DNA of 64,000 nt from Arcanobacterium sp. (GTDB lineage: Bacteria > Actinomycetota > Actinomycetes > Actinomycetales > Actinomycetaceae), in NCBI GenBank assembly GCA_022778805.1, contig JALFSN010000002.1:62001-126000 (forward strand). The letters run 5' to 3'. Under the pieces are notes generated by a model. It made no database searches and was not told the DNA's origin. It saw nothing but the letters and a program-made list of their open reading frames with translations. Shown here piece by piece: positions 38,967 to 48,281 of this stretch (position 1 is the first letter of the stretch; each line of letters starts with the position of its first letter). Both the position numbers and the translations under genes were made by a program.

Positions 38967-40493
38967 CTCGGCTAGCGCCGTCACCGCCTCATCAATAATC
39001 GGTCGCTGAGCGTAGGCATCCACTCCCGCTTTCGTATTGAGCACAATGGAAAAAATGAGTGGACGCCCCTGCTGCGTGAGCACGAAGCCACTGAGGGAAC
39101 TGGCTTCATCAAGCGAACCCGTTTTGGCATGTACAAGCGCAGTGCCAGCCCCCTCGGTAAACCGCGTGCGCAGCGATCCATCAATTCCCCCTATCGGAAT
39201 CCCAATACCAATCGCTGCTGTAGGGCAGCCGCCACCAGCGGCCTGCCCTACAGCTTTCTGCGCCTGTCCTGCGTCTTTCTGCGTTTGCTTGGTGTCTTTC
39301 TGAGCTTTCTCCCCGCCCTGGCTCCCACTGCTCTGTCCTGCCGGGGCATCACCACTTTCCGCAGCATCGTGCGCTCTGGACGAACACGCCCAGACATCGC
39401 TCAACAGATCCGTCAGCAACGTCGGGGAGACCCGATTGTTCAGGGAAAGCCCCGAACCATCACGGATGACGCTATCGCCAATATCTAAGCCAGCTTCTTT
39501 CAAAGCCTGCGAAACAGCCGTCGCTCCTCCCTCAAAATTTCCCGATTCACCACGGGCGATAGCCACTTGATGAGCGAGCGTCTCCGCTAAGGAATTCTCA
39601 GAGACGAGCAGCATATAATCCACTATCGACCGCACTGGCGCCGAATGGACGGCTGCTACTGATATCGCTTGCTCTGGCGCCCGCTTGTGGCCAGCTACGT
39701 GTGCTTTTACTCCCGCTTTATCCAGCTGCTGCACGAACGCTTCAAGCGCCTCAGCTGCCGGATCTGCCGGATAGCTGCTGGCCACCCCATCTGGAGCGTC
39801 GTCACTCACTTTTCCCAGATGCATGGCAATGGGGGACATCGACATCACCCAGGAGCGCGAATCCGCTGGCAGACTGGGTTCATATTCCGGCTCGCCATAC
39901 GAGCTGGTATCGACAAATACCTGTACGGAGGCCACATCCGTGAGTTGCTTCGCCACTGCGCGGGCTAAATCCCCCAGTCCGGCTCGCCCAAGAGTGGCAG
40001 TGGCATCGCCCGCATCTGGAGCTAAAGCAATATCCCCTCCACCCACCAGGTAGAGCGATTCTCCATCGCGCACCACGCTGGTGGCGAATGTCTTTTCTGC
40101 CCCTAGGCTGCGCAGCGCTGCAAAGGCGGTGAGGAGCTTCATGTTGGATGCCGGAATCAGGCTTGTTTCAGCATTCACCACTCCCAGTTCCGCACCTGTG
40201 CGCGCATCCAGAACGCGGGCAGCTATATCGCCCTTTCCAGCGAATGCCGTGGCCATACTCTCTAAAATGCCCTGCACTTTCTGCTTATCCACGGCGGCAG
40301 CGGCGCTGAGATCCGCATTGGGCAAAGTCTGCTCAACAGGCGTCGATGCAGCGCGCACGGCAGGATATGGCTGCGGCGCATCCTCGGAAGGAGCGAGAGT
40401 AATCAGCCCTGGTACGCGATCATTTGCATCTGCCACCGCATACCCACACAGCATTCCCACGAGTACACACACCACTGCCATTGCTTTTTTCAC
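38961..40493 (-). CDS. dacB: D-alanyl-D-alanine carboxypeptidase/endopeptidase (PBP4, S13 family)
   Basis: TSLIPASNMKLLTAFAAL (SxxK), VSENSLAETLAHQ (SxN), LVHAKTGSLDEASSLSGFV (KTG); Gln/Lys-rich insertion at about 39225-39380. Confidence 0.93.
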   Translation of the reverse strand: MKKAMAVVCVLVGMLCGYAVADANDRVPGLITLAPSEDAPQPYPAVRAASTPVEQTLPNADLSAAAAVDKQKVQGILESMATAFAGKGDIAARVLDARTGAELGVVNAETSLIPASNMKLLTAFAALRSLGAEKTFATSVVRDGESLYLVGGGDIALAPDAGDATATLGRAGLGDLARAVAKQLTDVASVQVFVDTSSYGEPEYEPSLPADSRSWVMSMSPIAMHLGKVSDDAPDGVASSYPADPAAEALEAFVQQLDKAGVKAHVAGHKRAPEQAISVAAVHSAPVRSIVDYMLLVSENSLAETLAHQVAIARGESGNFEGGATAVSQALKEAGLDIGDSVIRDGSGLSLNNRVSPTLLTDLLSDVWACSSRAHDAAESGDAPAGQSSGSQGGEKAQKDTKQTQKDAGQAQKAVGQAAGGGCPTAAIGIGIPIGGIDGSLRTRFTEGAGTALVHAKTGSLDEASSLSGFVLTQQGRPLIFSIVLNTKAGVDAYAQRPIIDEAVTALAEL

Positions 40494-40715
40494 TCTTGCA
40501 GTGTGCCATATTTCCCGCTATCTGTGCGCCAAAGCAGAGGCGAAGAGAGGTGAAGAAGACGAGATAGCGAAGACCTCAACAGCAAATCGAGACAATATCG
40601 AGACGATATTGCCCCTCTTCCCACAATTCGCGGCTACAATCGAGGACATACGAAATCGCACGATACGCGCGGGTGCGTTGCATATGCGTGTGCATATCTG
40701 AGCAAGGAGACGTTT

Positions 40716-41222
40716 ATGGAGTCAATGGAGTTCGACGTCACGATAGAAATCCCCAAGGGGAACCGTAATAAGTACGAAGTAGATCACGCCACGGGGAGGA
40801 TACGCCTGGATCGTATGCTCTTCACATCAACCCGCTATCCAGATGACTACGGCTTTATCGACGGCACTCTCGGCGAAGATGGAGACCCCCTTGACGCGCT
40901 CGTCATCCTCGAAGAGCCGACGTTCCCTGGCTGCGTGATTCGCTGCCGAGCGCTCGGAATGTTCCGCATGCGCGACGAACACGGCGGGGACGACAAAGTG
41001 CTGTGCGTACCTGCCAGCGATCAGCGGGCATCATGGCGCACTGAGATTGACGACGTCTCCGAGTTTCACCGCCTCGAAGTCCAGCATTTCTTTGAAGTTT
41101 ACAAAGACCTCGAACCTGGGAAATCCGTGGAAGGAGCTCACTGGGTGGGACGCGAAGCAGCGGAAGAAGAGATTCGCGCCTCCTATCAGCGAGCTATCGA
41201 AACTGGCTACTACAACCACTGA
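40716..41222 (+). CDS. ppa: Inorganic pyrophosphatase
   Basis: [56 protein letters not shown]. Confidence 0.97.
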   Translation: MESMEFDVTIEIPKGNRNKYEVDHATGRIRLDRMLFTSTRYPDDYGFIDGTLGEDGDPLDALVILEEPTFPGCVIRCRALGMFRMRDEHGGDDKVLCVPASDQRASWRTEIDDVSEFHRLEVQHFFEVYKDLEPGKSVEGAHWVGREAAEEEIRASYQRAIETGYYNH

Positions 41223-41255
41223 GGCGCATCTTTCGCCGAGGTACGTCATCCGTTT

Positions 41256-41352
41256 CCCCTGTAAGACACGTTTCACTGGGCTTCAGCGGCCAATCACGAG
41301 TGTGCTGTGAAGCGCATTCGCTAAGGTCACTGCGACACATCTTTTACAGGGG
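41256..41352. repeat. Long-range inverted repeat CCCCTGTAA/TTACAGGGG plus GGGGTACGTC direct repeats between ppa and the NlpC/P60 gene
   Basis: CCCCTGTAA 41256-41264; TTACAGGGG 41344-41352; GGTACGTC also at about 41240-41247 and 41366-41373. Confidence 0.7.
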
Positions 41353-41411
41353 TACGTCTTTTAGGGGTACGTCGCTTCGTCTCACCGATACTCGCCGTTC
41401 ATGGAAGTGCG

Positions 41412-42737
41412 TCACTCAATGAAGCGCACAAACACATATGAACTGTAGAGCGTGCTGTAGCCGGTGCCATACTCATAGTCGCGGGCACCAAACGTGCGGC
41501 CATTGCCAAGGTACAGGGCAATATGTCGGCCTGGCCACCACACAAAGTCTCCTGGCTTAGCTTCAGCTGCAGAGACCTGGCGTCCCTGCTCTCCCTGCCA
41601 ATCAGCACCGTGGAGAGTCTCAATGCCGAAGTGGCGCAGCACGTACTGCACAAAGCCCGAGCAATCCCAGCCGTTCGTGGGAGATGTGCCACCCCACACA
41701 TACGGAGTGCCCTCAAACTGAGTGGCATAGGCTACGAGCGCATCACGCCGCGCTTGCCCCCCTGAACTCGCTGTAGAGGTGGGCTGAGACGTGGAGGCGG
41801 GCTTAGAAGCCGACGATGAAGACGATGCAGACTGTGATGACGCCGCTGCCTGCCTTGCCGCCGCCTCTCGGGCTTTCTGCTCCTTAGCTGCCTTCTCAGC
41901 CGCCTGCGCCTCTGCGCGCTGTTTCGCTAACGCTGCCGCCCGTTCTTTCTCAGCCTGCGCTTGCGCAATAGCTGCCCGCGCTTTCGCTTCACGTTCAGCC
42001 TCTATTCGCGCGAGTTCCTTGCGCTCTGCCTCCACCGTCGTCTGGTGGGCTTGGGCGAGCGTGACGGCGAGTTCATCACGGCGTTTATTTGCCTGCGCCA
42101 CCTGTTCGCTGGCAGCTTGCGCTGCAGATTGCGCGGCGGCATCGGCGTCATTAGCTTCGCGAGCTGCCTGATCCGCTGCCGACAGCTTGGCTTTGAGCAC
42201 CTGCTGTAAATTTTCTGCCGCCTGCTCTAACTGCTGAAATTCCTGGGCTTGCTCATCGCTGTGCTGCATGACGGTCTGATAGGCACGGGTGCGCGAATGA
42301 GCTGCTGCAAAGGAATGTGAATCCAAGAAGTAGTAGCCACTAGCCAGACGCGATGTGGAATCCTGATACAACGCTTGTGCCACAGCAGCCATTTGCGATC
42401 GCGCATTCTGGACTTTCTCTTGCGCCGCATCGACGCGGCTCTGGGCATTGGCAGCTTCGCTCATCGCCGCCGTGACGGTGAGGACAGCTTGATCTGCCCG
42501 TTCCCGAGCAGCGAGCGCCTGCGCTTCCAATTCGTCTGAGCGAGCCGAGAGAGCAGCGAGCTCTTGCTGAGCCCGTCCGAGCGACGTCGCCGCCGCGTAC
42601 TCTGCATTTTTAGCCGCCGTCACGTCGTAATCAGATGACACAGCCGGAGCCGACACCGCCGGAGCTCCCACTGGCAAAGCAATCGCTACACCGAGCGCTA
42701 CCAGAACGCCGGATTTCCACTTTGATGGCATCTGCAC
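41412..42737 (-). CDS. Secreted NlpC/P60 (C40) peptidoglycan hydrolase with N-terminal Ala-rich coiled coil
   Basis: QFEGTPYVWGGTSPTNGWDCSGFVQYVLRHFGI...GDFVWWPGRHIALYLGNGRTFGA; signal-peptide-like N-terminus. Confidence 0.93.
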   Translation of the reverse strand: MQMPSKWKSGVLVALGVAIALPVGAPAVSAPAVSSDYDVTAAKNAEYAAATSLGRAQQELAALSARSDELEAQALAARERADQAVLTVTAAMSEAANAQSRVDAAQEKVQNARSQMAAVAQALYQDSTSRLASGYYFLDSHSFAAAHSRTRAYQTVMQHSDEQAQEFQQLEQAAENLQQVLKAKLSAADQAAREANDADAAAQSAAQAASEQVAQANKRRDELAVTLAQAHQTTVEAERKELARIEAEREAKARAAIAQAQAEKERAAALAKQRAEAQAAEKAAKEQKAREAAARQAAASSQSASSSSSASKPASTSQPTSTASSGGQARRDALVAYATQFEGTPYVWGGTSPTNGWDCSGFVQYVLRHFGIETLHGADWQGEQGRQVSAAEAKPGDFVWWPGRHIALYLGNGRTFGARDYEYGTGYSTLYSSYVFVRFIE

Positions 42738-43053
42738 CTTCGCTTCCCCAAACGTAGGTTCACATGTTGCTCAATAAGCATCACGGATATTCAACAGTTA
42801 TACGGTAACGACTATATAACAATTAGTAGCGTTTTGAAACAATTGCTTAAACAAGCCACAAAACACTAAAAAATTAACAGCATTCACATCTGTCACATCA
42901 AGGAGCCGCCGCCATACACGGCACGTGACAGCGACGACGCTCGTGACGACAAAGAGCGCAAGGAGCCGCCGTCACACCAACGAACCACCACCCCACAATG
43001 AGCCGCATCAACAATCAGCGACAATGTCACCCACGTTCAGGCACAATGGATAT

Positions 43054-44100
43054 ATGAACGCCGCATCTGATCTCGTATGGCAACCGGATATACTTGGCCC
43101 TGGCTTTGAATCCTTGCGCGTCGATCTACACCCCGACGCCGAGGGGCCCGTCATCACGACGATTATCAGGCACCAGCCAACTGCCGATCCACAGGCACTG
43201 CCATTACTTCCCAGTTCCCATCAACACCGATCAGATTTCGCCTTCCTCGCACTGCACGGCTGGAATGACTACTTCTACCAGCGCGAACTCGCCCGTCATA
43301 TTTCAGCTCTCGGCGGCCACTTCTACGCTCTTGACCTGCGCAAATACGGGCGCTCTCACCTCAGCGGACAATCCTGGGGATACATCAGCGACCTATCGGA
43401 CTATGACGCCGAGCTCCACGCTGCACTCGACGTCATTTTTAGCGAACACCGCCAAAACACCCCTCTGTTCCTCTATGGCCACTCCACCGGCGGACTCACC
43501 GCTACCCTCTGGGCGCATCGACACCCAGGGGTACTCGCTGGTCTTATCCTCAACTCTCCATGGCTGGAATTACAGGGATCTATCAGCACCCGATTGGCTG
43601 GACAAGGGGCAATTGATACTCTAGCCCGCCTCGCTCCCAGCACCGTCATTCCTACCTCAGATTCCGGCTTCTACCACCGCGCTCTCACCGGTGGACACCT
43701 CGACGCTCATGATCTGCCAGCTGGAGCGGAATCTGACCCGTTTTTCACTACCGGCTGGGAGCCGAATGAACAATGGCGCAATACCACAAGCTTTGTGGTA
43801 CGAGCTGGATGGTTTAACGCCATTCTCACCGGACATCGGCAAGTAGCAGCCGGACTCGACATTGACGCCCCGATACTGGTGCTCACCTCGGCGCGCTCCG
43901 TGACGGGCAACGAATGGAGCGATGATTTTTTGGCCGCCGATTCCGTGCTCACCGTGGAAAATATCTGGAAACGACTGCCATTTCTAGGGCGTAAACTCAC
44001 ATTAGTCAAGCTCGATGGAGCCATCCATGACGTCCTCCTCTCGCGGGCTGCGGTGCGCGAGAGAGGATTTTCAGAAATTGCACGCTTTTTGAGCAATTGA
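43054..44100 (+). CDS. Alpha/beta hydrolase (Hydrolase_4 / lysophospholipase-like)
   Basis: LHGWNDYFYQRELARHISALGGHFYALDLRKYGRS, nucleophile LYGHSTGGLTATLWAH; start MNAASDLVWQPD (43054). Confidence 0.88.
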   Translation: MNAASDLVWQPDILGPGFESLRVDLHPDAEGPVITTIIRHQPTADPQALPLLPSSHQHRSDFAFLALHGWNDYFYQRELARHISALGGHFYALDLRKYGRSHLSGQSWGYISDLSDYDAELHAALDVIFSEHRQNTPLFLYGHSTGGLTATLWAHRHPGVLAGLILNSPWLELQGSISTRLAGQGAIDTLARLAPSTVIPTSDSGFYHRALTGGHLDAHDLPAGAESDPFFTTGWEPNEQWRNTTSFVVRAGWFNAILTGHRQVAAGLDIDAPILVLTSARSVTGNEWSDDFLAADSVLTVENIWKRLPFLGRKLTLVKLDGAIHDVLLSRAAVRERGFSEIARFLSN

Positions 44101-44113
44101 TAGGCTCACAGTA

Positions 44114-44356
44114 TGTTCAAACGAATGCGAATGCCCAGCTAGCGCCAACCCCTCTCGCGGGTGCAGACGTGACGCCGACCGCCAGTTGATTGCAGGCATG
44201 ACGCCGTACAGCACTGCATAAATCGCATCAATATCCGCAAGAGCCACGCTGGCGCTCGCACCGCTAGACGCAGGCAGCGCATAAAGCAGTGCATAAAGGC
44301 ATATCGTTGAGCTTCAATACGCATTCGCAGTGAGCGCATTAGGCTCTGTTTGAACA
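44114..44356 (+). promoter_or_regulatory. Candidate structured 5' leader (putative riboswitch-like element) of metX
   Basis: TGTTCAAAC (44114-44122)/GTTTGAACA (44348-44356); TGCGAATGC (44126-44134)/GCATTCGCA (44321-44329); GCACTGC (44211-44217)/GCAGTGC (44286-44292); AGCGCCA (44141-44147)/TGGCGCT (44250-44256). Confidence 0.45.
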
Positions 44357-44366
44357 AGTAGGAATC

Positions 44367-45677
44367 ATGATTGCAGCTTTTTCTAGCAGCTTTCCCTCTT
44401 CTGGCAGCTCCCTTTCTTCTGGCAGTTTTTCTGGCAGCTCTCCCGCCTATCTCGTTGGAGTGCCGAGCACCCGCGTGACGGACGCCGCTCCCGTGCGCGA
44501 TTACGACACCGGCTATAGTCCAAAATGGCGCACGAACCCGCCAGCTTCAGGGGCGTGGAAACCAGGAGATGACCCCCAGGAACGCCTCTTTGCCAACATT
44601 GGCACGTTCCATACCGAACTTGGCGCCGCTATCCCGAACGCCGTCATTGCATACGAGACCTGGGGCACGTTGAATGCCGATCATTCTAACGCCATCCTGC
44701 TCTGCCATGCGCTCACCGGCGATTCACATGCCACCTCCCGCGATGGCACCGACGGCTGGTGGTTTGAGGTAGTCGGCGCGGGCAAAGCAATAGACACAAA
44801 CGAATGGTTCGTCGTATGCCCAAACGTCCTCGGCGGGTGCCAAGGGAGCACCGGCCCCGCATCCATTGCGCCCGATGGTGAACCTTGGGGAGCTCGATTC
44901 CCCGAACTCACCATCCGCGATATGTGTGCAGCGGAATATCTGCTCGCTCAGCACTTAGGTATCTCCCGCTGGGCTATGGTGGCCGGCGCGTCGTTTGGAG
45001 GAAATCGCGCCATTGAGTGGGCAGCCAGCTATCCCGCTGCCGTGGCCTCCGTGGCCGTGCTCGTAGCCAATGGAGCTTGCACTGCCGAGCAAATCGCCTG
45101 GCAGCAAATGCAAATCACGGCCATCGAGAACGATCCGGCTTTCCGTAACGGCCACTACTACCACGTGCCAGACGGACAAGGCCCCCATCGCGGACTAGGC
45201 TTAGCGCGCGAAATCGCCCACCTCTCCTATCGCTGTGCCGCCGAACTCGCCGAACGTTTTGGCCGCACGCCGCAGCAGGGCGAAGACCCCTTGCATGGCG
45301 GACGCTACGCCGTGCAATCCTACCTCGATTACCACGCCGAAAAATTGGTGCGCAGATTTGACGCAAATTCGTATATCTGCATTTCACGGGCAATGATTAC
45401 GCACGATATCGGCCGCGCCCGCGGCGGCACAGCTGCGGTGCTCGCTTCGCTCGCCATGCCCGCGCTCGTAGTGGCCGTCGATTCTGATCGGCTCTTCTAT
45501 CCGGCAGACATGGTGGCGCTCGGGGCTGCCCTATCTGGATGTGACGGCGTGCCCGTGGTGCACTCCACGCATGGGCACGATGGTTTTCTCATCGAAAACG
45601 ATCAGGTGTGCAAAATTTTTCGTGATTTCTTCGCGAGCGAGCGCTTCCGCTCCTCTCAGGTGGCTTCTGCACTCTGA
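44367..45677 (+). CDS. metX: Homoserine O-acetyltransferase
   Basis: NAVIAYETWGTLNADHSNAILLCHALTGDSHA, GASFGGNRAIEWA, GHDGFLIE; Ser/Gly-rich N-terminal extension encoded by a short repeat. Confidence 0.93.
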   Translation: MIAAFSSSFPSSGSSLSSGSFSGSSPAYLVGVPSTRVTDAAPVRDYDTGYSPKWRTNPPASGAWKPGDDPQERLFANIGTFHTELGAAIPNAVIAYETWGTLNADHSNAILLCHALTGDSHATSRDGTDGWWFEVVGAGKAIDTNEWFVVCPNVLGGCQGSTGPASIAPDGEPWGARFPELTIRDMCAAEYLLAQHLGISRWAMVAGASFGGNRAIEWAASYPAAVASVAVLVANGACTAEQIAWQQMQITAIENDPAFRNGHYYHVPDGQGPHRGLGLAREIAHLSYRCAAELAERFGRTPQQGEDPLHGGRYAVQSYLDYHAEKLVRRFDANSYICISRAMITHDIGRARGGTAAVLASLAMPALVVAVDSDRLFYPADMVALGAALSGCDGVPVVHSTHGHDGFLIENDQVCKIFRDFFASERFRSSQVASAL

Positions 45678-45706
45678 CGCAGAGCTTCTCACGCTTGGCT
45701 AAGCTC

Positions 45707-46561
45707 TCATGCTTGGCCAAGCTCGGCTACGGCTGCTCGATAGAGATCATTCGTGCGCAACCCCTCACGCTGAGCCACGTGCGCCGCAGCCACTTTGAGT
45801 TTCAGGCCGGCTTCCCGCAGTTGGCGAACTTCTTGTACAAGCTGCGCGCGAATCTGCTCGCCAGCCGCGCGCTCGCGCTCTCCCGCTACCACGATGGCGA
45901 TTTCTCCTAGCACTTCGCCTTGTGCCCACGCGGCCAGCTCAGCAAGCGTCCCGCGTTTGACCTCCTCATGCACTTTTGTCAGTTCCCTCGTGACGGCGGC
46001 GCGCCGATTCTTCCCGAATGCACTCACCATTGCGGTAAGCGTCCCACACAGCCGGCGTGGCGATTCAAAGAACACCATCGTGCGCGGCTCATGGGCGAGA
46101 TCGCGCAGAGAGCTCTCCCGCTCGCTCGTTTTGCGCGGCACGAACCCCTCAAAGCTAAAACGATCTGTGGGCAGGCCAGAGAGCGCTAGAGCCGTGAGCA
46201 CCGCCGATGGCCCTGGCACTGCCGTCACTGGCACATCATGCTCGGCAGCGAGCGCCACCAAACGATAGCCTGGATCGGAAACAGCAGGCATTCCGGCGTC
46301 ACTCACCACTACGACGCGCTCCCCAGCAGCGGCAGCCTGAACCAGCTGCGGGGCTTTCTCGCGCTCGTTGTGGTCGTGATAAGGCACCACCGGAGCGTGC
46401 AACTGACAGCCCAGGCGCCCAGCGAGATTCAGGAGCCGACGGGTGTCTTCTGCGGCGATAAGGGTGGCTGATTCCAGTGCGTCGCGCAGCCGTGGCGAGG
46501 CATCGGCGTCATTTCCAAGCGGAGTGCCAGCGAGAATAATCATGTCTCCATTATGATCCAT
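45707..46561 (-). CDS. rsmI: 16S rRNA (cytidine(1402)-2'-O)-methyltransferase
   Basis: [94 protein letters not shown]. Start 46561 or 46543. Confidence 0.95.
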   Translation of the reverse strand: MDHNGDMIILAGTPLGNDADASPRLRDALESATLIAAEDTRRLLNLAGRLGCQLHAPVVPYHDHNEREKAPQLVQAAAAGERVVVVSDAGMPAVSDPGYRLVALAAEHDVPVTAVPGPSAVLTALALSGLPTDRFSFEGFVPRKTSERESSLRDLAHEPRTMVFFESPRRLCGTLTAMVSAFGKNRRAAVTRELTKVHEEVKRGTLAELAAWAQGEVLGEIAIVVAGERERAAGEQIRAQLVQEVRQLREAGLKLKVAAAHVAQREGLRTNDLYRAAVAELGQA

Positions 46562-46865
46562 AGCTGCTATGCGCCACAGTGCACCGCCGGAGTCAGCTTT
46601 TGGAGCACGCTCCCCGCAGACATATATACATCTGTTCAGGCTATGCACTGAGTAAGACTACATCACCCTCAGGCCACACACATGAACGATTGCAAAAGCC
46701 CCCTTTCCACAAGCCCGCACAGTCCGCTCCCACCTGTGCTTTAATGAACTTAAGCCGCACATTGCGGAATAACCACCACAATGTTTGGTTTACAATTACA
46801 ACTTTTATGCCCGAACTTCTGCACTTATCAGATCGGGCGATTCATCAAGAGAAAATGAGTCGGCT

Positions 46866-47138
46866 ATGAATGCTGCACATGCTAGCAATACCGATAGGAA
46901 AAATACTGGCAAGAAAGTCTCACTGCTAGTGATAGTCGCAGGTCTCGGCCTCTTATTTACTTCACGTTTCCCAACGGCTTACTTTATAGCCTTTATCGTT
47001 TACATACTTTTACTACTCGTGGCTCTAGGCTTACTGTTCAAGGAAGCCACAGGCATAAAATCCACATCACTTTCTACCAGCATTATCGCACTCGTTCTTG
47101 GAATAACCCTCGGCTTAGCGTCGTTCTTCCTGAACTAA
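46866..47138 (+). CDS. Small hypothetical membrane protein (three hydrophobic segments)
   Basis: MNAAHASNTDRKNTGKKVSLLVIVAGLGLLFTSRFPTAYFIAFIVYILLLLVALGLLFKEATGIKSTSLSTSIIALVLGITLGLASFFLN. Confidence 0.65.
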   Translation: MNAAHASNTDRKNTGKKVSLLVIVAGLGLLFTSRFPTAYFIAFIVYILLLLVALGLLFKEATGIKSTSLSTSIIALVLGITLGLASFFLN

Positions 47139-47167
47139 GCAATAATCAGGGTATTGGAGGTATAGCC

Positions 47168-47278
47168 ATGAGTGACGTGGAAGAGAACATTCTCGCCCTG
47201 TTCTCGACAAGTACCCACCCTCATCCACACAAAACTACACAATTATTGGCGCAAAGCCACACAATAGGGAGACTTTAG
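47168..47278 (+). CDS. Candidate 36-aa small ORF with a strong Shine-Dalgarno
   Basis: GGAGG 8-9 nt before ATG; MSDVEENILALFSTSTHPHPHKTTQLLAQSHTIGRL*; below the ORF-track length cut-off. Confidence 0.4.
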   Translation: MSDVEENILALFSTSTHPHPHKTTQLLAQSHTIGRL

Positions 47279-47478
47279 TCCCAGTTCGCGGTACAATAGC
47301 GCACAGATGGCAGATAGTATGCAGCAGCTAACTTTCACCTACGCTCAATGAAGCGCACAAGGATCTACACACAGCAGACCCAAGGCGAGAGTAGGCGAGG
47401 TTGGATGACACTTCCCCGCGCACTACGAACGCCAGAGCACAGACGCTTAGAAGCAAAAAGCTACAGTGAGGAGTATTG

Positions 47479-47823
47479 ATGTCTCAGCTAAAAACAGTCT
47501 TTCACGTGAACGAAAATGACCGCTGGCCTTTCACCATCCGTTCCGCACACAATCTCGTCCATTCACACGAAGACACAGCCGTCGTCGTGGTGGCCAATGG
47601 CGGAGCAATCCGCTCTTTCTCTCAGCTTGACGCCGATCCAATACGGTTCGCAAAAATCAAGCAGCTCCACGAAGAGGGCGTGCGTTTCCTCGTGTGCAAT
47701 ATCGCCATGAACGAGCGACAGATTAAACCAGAGCTGATTCCCGACTACGTCGAGATCGTCCCCGCAGGAATCGTCGCAATAGCGAAATTGCAGGCTGAAG
47801 GATATGGATACGTCAAGGCGTAG
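47479..47823 (+). CDS. DsrE-family-like small protein
   Basis: KTVFHVNENDRWPFTIRSAHNLV...VVVVANGGAIRSF...HEEGVRFLVCNIAMNERQIKPELIPDYVEIVPAGIVAIAKLQAEGYGYVK; GAGGAGT SD upstream. Confidence 0.7.
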   Translation: MSQLKTVFHVNENDRWPFTIRSAHNLVHSHEDTAVVVVANGGAIRSFSQLDADPIRFAKIKQLHEEGVRFLVCNIAMNERQIKPELIPDYVEIVPAGIVAIAKLQAEGYGYVKA

Positions 47824-48281
47824 ACAAAGCGTAAGCTCAGGCCATCCCCCATATCCCGCGTCCGTATCCCGCGCCACAAGAGCGCCACAAGAGCATTCAT
47901 TGCGGCTCCAGCCGGCACGGGCGTACGTCATATGATATACGCCCGTTTTATCCTCACTGGCACCACATCATCCCCATTGGCGCTGCTCCCGGAATTTGTT
48001 ACGTTTTCGTTATTCTTCCCTTTCGCAGCTTCGGCACTTTTTTGGCTTACGAGAGCCATTTACTCGGCATTCACTCACTGCCGTTAGACGCCTCACAGCA
48101 GTGGAAGTCGTTTCAAGCAGAGGAATACAATAGAAAAGTACTTGAATGTGAAATTACATTTTGCATGATAGCTTCATGCGACAGCACCGTCACGTGGCAG
48201 CAGGCACGTGACGACAGGCGTAACGGCAGAGAAAGCGCAGCTGTAGCTTACCTCTGCACAGCGGCACGGAAGAGTGGTTTC

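Noticed and set aside
42738-42924. Possible c-di-AMP (ydaO) riboswitch upstream of the NlpC/P60 gene
   Set aside because: Expected conserved core was not recognisable; the AT-rich sequence looks like ordinary promoter DNA.
44139-44357. 72-aa minus-strand ORF in the metX leader
   Set aside because: Cys/Met/Arg-rich composition with no SD or homology features; the region is better explained by paired RNA segments.
47340-47362. 17-nt identity (CTCAATGAAGCGCACAA) with the 3' end of the NlpC/P60 gene near 41415, suggesting a gene remnant
   Set aside because: Surrounding sequence does not match and an in-frame stop lies upstream; one match of this length in 64 kb is plausible by chance.
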